Source: CAYSPT01 sp964432985
GTDB taxonomy: Bacteria; Muiribacteriota; CAYSPT01
Length of the DNA: 64,000 nt
Direction: 5' to 3'
NCBI GenBank assembly: GCA_964432985.1
Contig: CAYSPT010000017.1
Span: forward strand, 1 to 64,000
The notes beneath the pieces are model-generated. The model was not told where the DNA came from. It saw only the letters and a list, made by a program, of their open reading frames with translations, and ran no database searches. The position numbers were made by a program, and so were the translations under genes. This document shows positions 57,042 through 64,000 of the stretch, one piece after another (the stretch's first letter is position 1; every line of letters starts with the position of its first letter).

Positions 57042-58571
57042 ATCATCGTTTTAGCTGTTTCCACTCTCATTGCCGGTGGTATGGGACTGCTTGTTATGTT
57101 TGCCATGGAGTCCCATTACAATCGGGCGCTTGCCCTGGAGAAAAAGGGTTTGTACGATAATGCGCTGCAGGTGTACAGCGAAGAAGTAAGGAAGAATCCA
57201 AGCAACTTCCAGGCCCACTGGCACATGGGTGATATTTACTACAAGAAAAAACACTACGACCGTGCTCTCAAAGAGTACGAAACGGCAGTCGATATCCTGG
57301 GAACCCATCTCCATCCGGATGAAGTAGTGCTTCACAAAGTGCTGCAGAAACTCTATCACCGCAAGTTCATGTTCAGCGAATCGTTCCTGCAGCTTCGTAT
57401 CGTACTTCTCTATGAACCTGAAAATGTCGACGCTCTCTATGTTTTAGGGCAGTTTCTGGCCGCCGGCCGCAACTACGGAGAAGCAATCAAGGTTTTTCAA
57501 CAGATCATTTCAATTCGTAAAGAGCACGAGGAAACGCGGCTTTTCCTGGCCCTGTGTCAACTGGAAGCCGGAGCCCGGGATGAAGCCGTCACCAACCTGG
57601 AAAAAGTCCTTGAAGAATCCGTGGATAATCCTTTTGTTAATCTGATTCTCGGTTACCTTTACAAAGACACCAATTCTGAACGGGCCATGAGGAACTTCGA
57701 AGTAGCCAGTGAGCTCGGATTCGAATTTTTCTACGAGTATCACAGCAAGATAATGATTAGTTTTTTCTACATGCAGGAAGCTGAGTACGAAAAAGCAATT
57801 GACGTGCTGGAATCTATTTCCGGCTCAACAAAGGACATGGACTTGCAAAGTGCCTCTGATGTTCTCTTCAACCTCGCCTGGTGCTATTACAAGATAGAAC
57901 GTCGTATGAAGTCTGTTGAATTCTGGGAGCAGCTTATCAAAGCCAATTTCAAATATATAGACTGTTATGCAGTTTTCAAAACCTATGATCCCCGAGAAAT
58001 ATCCTCTCTCGAAACAAAGTGGAAGGAGTCTTTCCGTGCCAGAGCGTACCCTTCAGTGCAGGCGAAACTGGGGAGCTTTCAGAAATTGAACCTGGTTCTG
58101 GCGGAGAAGACGTTCGAGCAATGGCAGTCCGAACGGGCCGCGCAGCTCGAAGGAAGAAAAACACTCTATCCCGAGAAGATGGATCTGAAATCGATAAGAG
58201 ATTTTACTGAACTGACCCTCGCTGAAATCCAGGCTCTGGGAAAATATATCGTGAAACGGCTGGGGTATACGCTCAAAGAAGAAATTCCCTCCACTGAAGG
58301 ATACGATGCGCTGATCGAGCGCCGTGAAGAGAAGTATAAACGGCTGTTTCAACTTCGTCCCTGGGACCGTATTGTCGGAGAAGTAGCTGTCAACAACATG
58401 CGGTCTTCAATAGATGCAGTTGGTGCCACAGGCGGGGTTCTGGTAACGCCGGCGGACTACTCGGACGGCGCCATAGAGGCAGCGGGACGATATGATATCA
58501 TGCTCGTTGACAAAGATGGACTGGCTAAAGTCATCAACGATACCACGAAGGGAGATAAGAAGAAAAAGTGA
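57036..58571 (+). CDS. Membrane-anchored TPR protein with C-terminal Mrr-like nuclease-fold domain
   Basis: A 511-residue protein with an N-terminal helix (MLIIVLAVSTLIAGGMGLLV). TPR repeats (~28-300) include YNRALALEKKGLYDNALQVY, MGDIYYKKKHYDRALKEYET and FLAAGRNYGEAIKVFQQI. The last ~110 residues match the Mrr restriction-endonuclease fold: EIQALGKYIVKRLGYTL, GYDALIER (catalytic-type Asp), then LFQLRPWDRIVGEVAVNNMR where active enzymes have QxK, then GATGGVLVTPADYSDGAIEA. Lys is replaced by Arg in QLR, so activity is doubtful. The start lies in the duplicated segment; AAGGAG is 17 bases upstream, so the start is uncertain. It overlaps the SDR gene by four bases. Confidence 0.78.
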   Translation: MLIIVLAVSTLIAGGMGLLVMFAMESHYNRALALEKKGLYDNALQVYSEEVRKNPSNFQAHWHMGDIYYKKKHYDRALKEYETAVDILGTHLHPDEVVLHKVLQKLYHRKFMFSESFLQLRIVLLYEPENVDALYVLGQFLAAGRNYGEAIKVFQQIISIRKEHEETRLFLALCQLEAGARDEAVTNLEKVLEESVDNPFVNLILGYLYKDTNSERAMRNFEVASELGFEFFYEYHSKIMISFFYMQEAEYEKAIDVLESISGSTKDMDLQSASDVLFNLAWCYYKIERRMKSVEFWEQLIKANFKYIDCYAVFKTYDPREISSLETKWKESFRARAYPSVQAKLGSFQKLNLVLAEKTFEQWQSERAAQLEGRKTLYPEKMDLKSIRDFTELTLAEIQALGKYIVKRLGYTLKEEIPSTEGYDALIERREEKYKRLFQLRPWDRIVGEVAVNNMRSSIDAVGATGGVLVTPADYSDGAIEAAGRYDIMLVDKDGLAKVINDTTKGDKKKK

Positions 58572-59518
58572 AAGTTCTCATTACTGGAATAACCGGATTT
58601 GTCGGTAGTCATCTAGCAGAGTATCTGTTGAACCAGCAGGATATGGAGGTTTATGGAATCCGCCGGTGGCGCAGCCCTATGGACAATATCAAACATATCG
58701 TGCCCGAGATAAAAATTTTCGAATGCGACATCCGTGATCTTTCATCTATTAGGACAGCCATTGAGAAGATCGAGCCGGACTGGATTTTTCACCTGGCTGC
58801 CCAGAGTTTTGTTCCCACGTCGTGGCACGCTCCCGCCGAAAGCCTGACTACCAACATCATTGGAAACCTCAATGTATTCGAAGCCATCCGGGAATTGAGC
58901 TTGAATCCCCGCATTCAAATCGCCTGCTCCAGTGAAGAGTACGGGATGGTGCTTGAGAATGAACTGCCCATTAAGGAGACAAATCCATTGCGGCCGCTGA
59001 GCCCCTATGGAGTGAGCAAGGTAGGGCAGGACCTGTTGAGTTATCAATACCATATGAGTTACAAGCTCGATATCGTCCGTACCAGGGCTTTCAATCACAC
59101 CGGACCCCGCCGGGGCCACGTTTTTGTGTGCTCCGATTTTGCCAAGCAGATTGCTGATATTGAAAAGGGACTGAAAGATCCGGTCATCAGCGTAGGCAAC
59201 CTTGAAACCATACGTGATTTCACCGACGTAAGGGATATTGTTCAGGCGTATATTTTAGCGCTGGAGAAATGTCAGGGGGGAGAGGTTTATAACATATGCA
59301 CCGGATCAGGATACCGGATAAGGGAGATTCTCGATATGCTTTTGGAAATGAGCACCGCCTCTATCGAGGTCACCACCGACACGACGCGTCTTCGCCCCTC
59401 GGATGTTCCCGTGCTGATCGGTGATTGCACCAAGTTCAAAGAAGCCACGGATTGGACACCGCACTATTCAATAGAACAAACTCTCGAGGATATCCTGAAC
59501 TATTGGAGAACTATCTAG
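58568..59518 (+). CDS. NAD-dependent sugar-nucleotide epimerase/dehydratase (GMD/RMD-like)
   Basis: A 316-residue extended short-chain dehydrogenase starting at GTG 58568. It has the nucleotide-binding motif TGITGFVGSHLAEYL, HLAAQSFVPTSW, a catalytic Tyr-x3-Lys in SPYGVSKVGQDLL, and Ser-Ser-Glu-Glu in IACSSEEYG, as in GDP-mannose 4,6-dehydratase and GDP-6-deoxy-mannose reductase. The substrate is probably an NDP-hexose used for surface polysaccharide or glycosylation, possibly linked to the Maf-like protein; the exact reaction cannot be told from sequence alone. Confidence 0.9.
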   Translation: MKVLITGITGFVGSHLAEYLLNQQDMEVYGIRRWRSPMDNIKHIVPEIKIFECDIRDLSSIRTAIEKIEPDWIFHLAAQSFVPTSWHAPAESLTTNIIGNLNVFEAIRELSLNPRIQIACSSEEYGMVLENELPIKETNPLRPLSPYGVSKVGQDLLSYQYHMSYKLDIVRTRAFNHTGPRRGHVFVCSDFAKQIADIEKGLKDPVISVGNLETIRDFTDVRDIVQAYILALEKCQGGEVYNICTGSGYRIREILDMLLEMSTASIEVTTDTTRLRPSDVPVLIGDCTKFKEATDWTPHYSIEQTLEDILNYWRTI

Positions 59519-59582
59519 CCCATCCACCCTCTGACGAGCAAGCGTAGAAAGGACGTCGGCTTGATTGGCTCTGCTGACAGCG

Positions 59583-60062
59583 TTACATCCTTTTTATCAG
59601 CAGCAGCCAGGTTCCTTCCCCGAATAAGCTCACCAGCAGAACGACAGTACCGGCAATCAGCACTCCGAGCACTGAAGATATGAAATAATTTTTGAAGGAA
59701 AATCCGAGCAGGTATGCGCCCAGCGCTCCCGAATACACTCCCGAACCGGGTAATGGAATACCGATGAATACTGCCAGTCCCAGGGTTCCGTACTTTTTCA
59801 CATACGGTTCCACTTTCTTTTGGCTTCGAGTCATAACGCTATCGTACACGTGCTTTATCATGGAAATCTTTAAAAACAAGTGCATTACATAGTTAACAAA
59901 AAGCCAGACCAGCGGTGCCAGAGCGATGTTTGCCGCCACACAAATTAAAAAAACAGCACTCCAGTGCAGGCCGGTGCCGAAAATACCGTAGGGAATCGAC
60001 GCCCTGAGCTCCAGTGCCGGCATGAAGGTTATCAGGACCAGCCATGATATGGCAGTAAACAT
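59583..60062 (-). CDS. COG2426-type small membrane protein (putative small multidrug export)
   Basis: A 159-residue membrane protein: FMPALELRASIPYGI, LHWSAVFLICVAANIALAPL, KKVEPYVKKYGTLGLAVFIG and PLPGSGVYSGALGAYLLGF are typical of PF06695 (COG2426). The 'multidrug export' name rests on weak evidence in the family. I take ATG 60062 as the start. An in-frame ATG at 60104 lies in the second copy of a 59-bp tandem repeat that begins inside this gene's 5' end. GGGAACTGGAATATA precedes each copy of the start, so the ribosome site is weak. Confidence 0.82.
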   Translation of the reverse strand: MFTAISWLVLITFMPALELRASIPYGIFGTGLHWSAVFLICVAANIALAPLVWLFVNYVMHLFLKISMIKHVYDSVMTRSQKKVEPYVKKYGTLGLAVFIGIPLPGSGVYSGALGAYLLGFSFKNYFISSVLGVLIAGTVVLLVSLFGEGTWLLLIKRM

Positions 60063-60207
60063 TATATTCCAGTTCCCAACCCCAACGTTATCAGGACCAG
60101 CCATGATATGGCAGTAAACATTATATTCCAGTTCCCATCCACAACGTTATCAGAACCAGCCATGACACAATAGTAATCATTATGTTCCAGTTCCCAACCC
60201 CAACGTA
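60028..60207. repeat. 59-bp tandem repeat carrying copies of a gene start
   Basis: Copies begin at 60028, 60087 and 60146, with a partial one at 60205. Copies 1 and 2 are nearly identical; copy 3 is diverged. The first copy is the 5' end of the COG2426 gene, so the start-codon region exists about three times in a row. As 59 is not a multiple of three, frames differ between copies. Confidence 0.92.
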
Positions 60208-60295
60208 ACTCCTGTATTGTAACAGCCAGTCATGAATTGGTAAACCTGCAATTTCAATTTATCTGTTCCCACATGCTCATCATAAGCGGGAACGG

Positions 60296-61903
60296 TCAGA
60301 ACTTAATGAAATAGACCTCTATTTCCTTTTGATCTTCATCTTTCTGGCCGTCCGCACTGCAGCCGCCTTCGGAAGGCTCATCATTAAAAATACCATCCAG
60401 GATTATGATCCCTTCGCCATCGTTGGAATGGGAACGAATAAAACCCAGGCGCTTGATTCTTTTTTCGGTGTTTTCCTTGATTTCTTTTTCTGCAAGACGG
60501 CCGCTGAGCCGGCGGGCCAGATCCATTTTATTCATTCGCGCCAGACTCAGAGCGATTTCGGCAATGAGAGTGTCCCGGCCGGTCGGATCAGTCCCTTCAG
60601 CCAGTATTTCCATGACATGCCGCTCTATCTCATCGTCGTTGACCTCACCCTTGATTCTGGCGAAAACACTGGAAAGCTTGATAAGAAGATACTTATCGTA
60701 TCCTTCTCCCAGGATGTCTTTCATGGCCAGAATCTGATCGAGCATGACAATGTCGTTCCCGGGACGTTCTGATTGACTCAATTTCTCCATCAGTGCATTG
60801 AAGGGAATATACCGGTAATGATCCCGGTATTCGAGCGCTGCCGGCATCTGATCGAGCTCTTTTATCAAAGCCAGGGCTTGTGAAAAATGACCATTTTGCG
60901 TAAGGCTGGTCACTTCCTGGATTTTCTTTCTCACCGGTGCCGTAGCCTGCAGCTTCGAGGCGATTGTCTTCTCGGTGCGTTCCTTCCAGGTTTTCACGGG
61001 TTGTATCCCCGCCGCCGACGATGCATCCGCTCCTTTAGCCAGCAGTAGTTTTTCAACTTCAGCGTACCCGCAGGTCCGGGCGATGGATAGGGCGGACCTT
61101 TTTTGGTTGTCTGTTTCGTTAACCGGGGCTCCCCGCTGCAGTATGAGCGTGATGAGGGGTATCCAGCTTCGGCCAGGGATCGAAAACTGGTGCTGTTCCA
61201 CGGCCATCATCAAAGGAGTGATCCCCCGTGAATCGGAGTCGGCGACCTTAGCGCCTTTATCAATGAGAATCCTGCTCGTCTTCAAATCTCCGATCTCGAT
61301 GGCCTCCATGAGTGCCGAGGTGTTGTGACGTCCGTGGTAATCAGGATCGGCACCATGCTCCAGAAGATCCCTGATCACCAGGTAGTGTCCGTTGGTAATG
61401 GCTGCCGACAGTGGGGGAAAGCCGTTGTCATCACATTTGTTGACGTCCGCACCGCTTTCAATGAGCAGGGCGGCTATGGAGATGTCTCCACGCAGCGCGG
61501 CTTCATGCAGCGCCGTATTGCCTGCATACCCCGGCTGGTTGATATCCGCTCCCGCGTCGATGATGAGCCGTACCGTCTCACAGGCCGCCATGGCGGCCGC
61601 AGTCATCAGGAACGTGTCGCCAGAACTGAACGGCCGGTTTATCTCAACGCGGTCGATCAGGCGCTCGACGGCGGCGTGGTCCGCGGCCAGCAAGGCCTGG
61701 TGCATATCGGCGTAGGTATCCGTTGGAGCCCCGTAGGTATCCGTTGGAGCCCCGTAGGTATCCGTTGGAGCCCCGTAGGTATCCGTTGGAGCCCCGTAGG
61801 TATCAGAAAACACTGGTGGAATCATTGACCCTAGCATCCAAATCGCCAGAAGGCCACAACAGGTAAACTTGTGAAATAAGCGGGCTAAAGTCACTGTGCT
61901 CAC
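60296..61903 (-). CDS. Exported ankyrin-repeat protein
   Basis: About 535 residues from GTG 61903, which has AGAGG seven bases upstream; the frame is open to 62059 over the GGDEF gene's 3' end. Signal peptide (FTCCGLLAIWMLGSMIPPVF) is followed by four to five tandem DTYGAPT heptapeptides. Seven or so ankyrin repeats come next (~70-290): TFLMTAAAMAACETVRLIID, NTALHEAALRGDISIAALLI, FPPLSAAITNGHYLVIRDLL, TSALMEAIEIGDLKTSRILI. A helical C-terminal region (~310-535) ends the protein. Ankyrin repeats mediate protein binding; export places it in the periplasm or outside. It lies 58 bp after the degenerate-GGDEF gene in the same direction. Confidence 0.85.
   Translation of the reverse strand: MSTVTLARLFHKFTCCGLLAIWMLGSMIPPVFSDTYGAPTDTYGAPTDTYGAPTDTYGAPTDTYADMHQALLAADHAAVERLIDRVEINRPFSSGDTFLMTAAAMAACETVRLIIDAGADINQPGYAGNTALHEAALRGDISIAALLIESGADVNKCDDNGFPPLSAAITNGHYLVIRDLLEHGADPDYHGRHNTSALMEAIEIGDLKTSRILIDKGAKVADSDSRGITPLMMAVEQHQFSIPGRSWIPLITLILQRGAPVNETDNQKRSALSIARTCGYAEVEKLLLAKGADASSAAGIQPVKTWKERTEKTIASKLQATAPVRKKIQEVTSLTQNGHFSQALALIKELDQMPAALEYRDHYRYIPFNALMEKLSQSERPGNDIVMLDQILAMKDILGEGYDKYLLIKLSSVFARIKGEVNDDEIERHVMEILAEGTDPTGRDTLIAEIALSLARMNKMDLARRLSGRLAEKEIKENTEKRIKRLGFIRSHSNDGEGIIILDGIFNDEPSEGGCSADGQKDEDQKEIEVYFIKF
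61711..61804. repeat. 21-bp in-frame repeat encoding DTYGAPT
   Basis: Four identical 21-bp units start at 61711, 61732, 61753 and 61774, with a partial fifth. The length is a multiple of three, so copy-number change alters a linker just after the signal peptide without breaking the ankyrin gene's frame. Confidence 0.92.
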
Positions 61904-61961
61904 AAAAAATCCTCTTTCCGGTGTGATGAAAAAAGTGCCTGATATAAGCCGGTCACATACC

Positions 61962-63188
61962 TCACGACGCGTATCTGGTGAGCTCCGTAAGCCCTTTTTC
62001 ACGGGCGTTGGCGAGAGCCTGGTGCGCCATTTCCAAAAGGGCGGCAGGCAGGGTGGCATCGGTGGGGTACAAAGCGGTCCCCATTCGGACGGTAATATCC
62101 AGTTTCAGCCCGAGAAAGGGGGAATAGAACTTCTTGCGGCTGATAGCGTTCTGTATCCGCGAAGCGACCCGAAGAACTTCATCTTCGTCAGTTTCCCCCA
62201 GGAGGATCAGGTAGGCTCCGGTAGAGGAATCCTTGAAAATCATGTCCATTCCCCTGATCTGGTATCCGATGACTTTGACGAGGTCTTTGTGTATTTCATC
62301 ATCGGCGCCGATCATGAGTTTCTCGCCGGCATCAGGTTCAACCAGCAGAACAGCAACCTCTGTATGGCTTCTTTCCGCCCGGTCAACCTCGCGTTCGAGA
62401 AATATAGGAAGAAAACGGTATCTGAAACAGCCTGTGTCCGGATCGGTCAAAGCTTCCTGATCCAGTGTTGTCTCGAGATTCCGGCCGCGCATGAGCGAGG
62501 CAACCACTGAAGCGGAGGTTTCGAGATACCGCCTGAGACTTTTTTCAATTTCACTGGCGCTCCTGTCAGTCTCACAAACGATCAGTCCGAGCAACTTTTC
62601 CTGGAACCTGAGGGGGAAGAGATGAAGGAGGACCGGAACTTGAAACGGTTCCCGAACGACGAGAGAATCCGGTATGTTATCCAGATCGAAACAGGGTTGT
62701 TTACCATCGGCGGTGTTGTGCAGTTTAACCACATTTTCTTCAATGAGAAAATCAAATTCTATCCCCGTATCGGATTCCGAATCGCTCTTGGTCAAACTGT
62801 GAATCAGTGTGGCGCGTTTTTCGTTGAATTCGAACAGTTTGAAAATCCGGATCCCTGCTGTAGAGCGGAACAACGTAGCAGCATCCGCAGGCAGGTTCTG
62901 GTGATTTCCGTGAAGGATCAATTCGTGAAGTCTATCTATTTTTTCGATCCACCATGTTTCAGCCATTCCAACATGCCGCAGTCTGGTCAGGTGCCAGGCC
63001 AGGAAAGCCGCGATTATCAGAAGCAGAACAAAAAGTGCTGCTATCGGCAAAACATTGTTAAGAAAGGAGACAAACAGATTCATGAACACTTCGTTGCCGC
63101 TCATGAACACCAGGCCCAGTGAAGCAGCAATAACCAGGACAATAAGAACAGCCACTACCGACAGTAAAAAGCGATAGGGACTGCCCAT
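61962..63188 (-). CDS. Membrane protein with degenerate GGDEF domain
   Basis: A 408-residue protein with two N-terminal transmembrane helices (FLLSVVAVLIVLVIAASLGL and FLNNVLPIAALFVLLLIIAA). A GAF-like region (~75-240) and a C-terminal GGDEF fold (~245-408) follow: ALTDPDTGCFRYRFLPIFLE, VAVLLVEPD and MGTALYPTDA. The active-site loop, normally RYGGDEF, reads KDSSTGAY, so cyclic-di-GMP synthesis is not expected. It may act as a binding or regulatory domain. ATG 63188 has AAAGGAGA seven bases upstream. It is the first gene of an operon with the ankyrin protein. Confidence 0.85.
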   Translation of the reverse strand: MGSPYRFLLSVVAVLIVLVIAASLGLVFMSGNEVFMNLFVSFLNNVLPIAALFVLLLIIAAFLAWHLTRLRHVGMAETWWIEKIDRLHELILHGNHQNLPADAATLFRSTAGIRIFKLFEFNEKRATLIHSLTKSDSESDTGIEFDFLIEENVVKLHNTADGKQPCFDLDNIPDSLVVREPFQVPVLLHLFPLRFQEKLLGLIVCETDRSASEIEKSLRRYLETSASVVASLMRGRNLETTLDQEALTDPDTGCFRYRFLPIFLEREVDRAERSHTEVAVLLVEPDAGEKLMIGADDEIHKDLVKVIGYQIRGMDMIFKDSSTGAYLILLGETDEDEVLRVASRIQNAISRKKFYSPFLGLKLDITVRMGTALYPTDATLPAALLEMAHQALANAREKGLTELTRYAS

Positions 63189-63261
63189 ACCCGAATCTCC
63201 TTTCGGCGGCAAAACCTTTCCGGAAACGTTGCCTGAACCGGCTCTGGAGAAATCCGTACCT

Positions 63262-63291
63262 TTGACGCCTGACTGAAAGCTATTATATACT
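63262..63291 (+). promoter_or_regulatory. Putative sigma-70 promoter of mfd
   Basis: TTGACG (63262-63267) and TATACT (63286-63291) are 18 bases apart, about 43 bases before the mfd ATG. Confidence 0.65.
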
Positions 63292-63333
63292 GGAGCAGTC
63301 TACGATGCAACCATCGTTTGCGATTAGAGCAAA

Positions 63334-64000
63334 ATGGTTACGGAGCAGTTATTCGTGCAAACCCTGGATTCGATTGAAAGTGGCTTACAGGAACTTAATT
63401 CCCACCTTTCCGCTACCCGGTTGATCAGCAATGTGATCACCACTCTAGAATCGGGTATGATTCAAGAATCGGGTATGATTCAAGAATCGGGTACGCTTTT
63501 AGGCTCGGGTGTACACAGATATCTTCATGTCAAAGGTCTTACAGAACCGGCCGAGGTTGCTCTCATTGCTTCCCTGATTCAGTATGGGTTCCGCCGCTTA
63601 CTGGTAATAGCACCCGATGACCCGAGTGCCGAAAGAATCTGCCGGGGAGTGACCTCTCTGACTCCCCCGGACAGTGACGGTCGCTGCCCGGTGGAGATGT
63701 TTCCGGACTGGGAGTTGTTACCCTACGAAGAGATTTCTCCTTCCCGGGATATCATTGCCCGGAGAATTGATATCCTTAGTCGGGCGGCGCAGGATCCGAT
63801 TACTGTCATTGCTCCCGTTCAATCCCTGATGCGTAAAACAATACCCTCTCCCCGCCTGAAAGAAGCACGTCTCACGTTGACTCCCGGAGACATAGTATCC
63901 CGCAAGTCCCTTATCGAGCGTCTGACCTTTCTCGGGTACCAACGGTGCATCATGGTCGAATCCCGGGGGCATTTCAGTGTCAGGGGCTCGATAGTCGATG
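63334..64000 (+). CDS. mfd: Transcription-repair coupling factor Mfd, 5' part (runs off the window)
   Basis: The frame is open from ATG 63334 to the window end (222 residues). It matches the N-terminal UvrB-homology module of Mfd: MFPDWELLPYEEISPSRDII, ARRIDIL, VIAPVQSLMRKTIPSPRL, LTLTPGDIV, LERLTFLGYQRC-like segment and VESRGHFSVRGSIVD. Full Mfd is ~1150 residues. It displaces stalled RNA polymerase and recruits UvrA. Near residue 40 the sequence ESGMIQ is repeated twice and begins a third time (18-bp DNA repeat at 63448-63495), an insertion not typical of the family. Confidence 0.93.
   Translation, partial: MVTEQLFVQTLDSIESGLQELNSHLSATRLISNVITTLESGMIQESGMIQESGTLLGSGVHRYLHVKGLTEPAEVALIASLIQYGFRRLLVIAPDDPSAERICRGVTSLTPPDSDGRCPVEMFPDWELLPYEEISPSRDIIARRIDILSRAAQDPITVIAPVQSLMRKTIPSPRLKEARLTLTPGDIVSRKSLIERLTFLGYQRCIMVESRGHFSVRGSIVD

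Overview
The window is a 64-kb scaffold piece (two 100-base N gaps, both inside tandem repeats) from a Gram-negative-type bacterium of moderate GC content. The envelope type is suggested by a PorV/PorQ-like outer-membrane protein, TatC, type IV pilin-like proteins and signal-peptide proteins. Motility or chemotaxis is suggested by two CheW proteins and a Maf/MptE-like flagellin-glycosylation protein. Heat shock is of the HrcA/CIRCE type. No ribosomal RNA or classical marker fixes the phylum. The many giant Ig-like, HEAT, TPR and ankyrin proteins and the integron integrases fit a deep-branching or candidate-phylum bacterium, but I cannot name it.

Layout. 0-4 kb: two convergent integron-type tyrosine recombinases flanking an ORF6N protein, then a 95-bp tandem repeat broken by a gap, and tRNA-Gly(CCC). 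4-24.8 kb: a HEAT-repeat protein; a ~3100-residue secreted metalloprotease/Ig-like protein with a PorV-like partner; a P-type ATPase lacking its catalytic aspartate, followed by two cheW genes; a Maf-like protein; two radical-SAM proteins and a half-size TauE-like protein. 25-36 kb: PhoH2 (PIN+PhoH), TPR and HEAT proteins; comEA; a pilin-like operon ending in a fusion of two kinds of ABC solute-binding protein. 36-43 kb: FecR-like protein, a triplicated coiled-coil protein, comEC, a histone H1-like protein, a zinc-ribbon membrane protein and an orphan DppB-like permease. 43-51 kb: a multi-PAS NarL-type kinase/regulator pair, a large membrane-anchored protein of unknown function and tatC. 50.8-55.2 kb: groES-groEL with promoter and CIRCE, hrcA and dnaJ. 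55-64 kb: Ig-like protein, EamA/SMR protein, TPR-Mrr-like fusion, sugar-nucleotide SDR, COG2426 protein, ankyrin and degenerate-GGDEF operon, and the 5' end of mfd.

The most interesting signal is regulatory. Both integron integrase genes, comEA and comEC each carry an upstream GG-N10-GC (sigma-54 -24/-12 type) element. Each also has, 72-145 bp further upstream, a 17-bp palindrome-like site of the form TGTMTCATTTTGAKACA. If real, one sigma-54 enhancer-binding protein co-activates DNA uptake and integron recombination. A second theme is pseudoenzymes: the P-type ATPase, a clostripain-like domain, a GGDEF domain and an Mrr-like domain have all lost key catalytic residues while keeping their folds.
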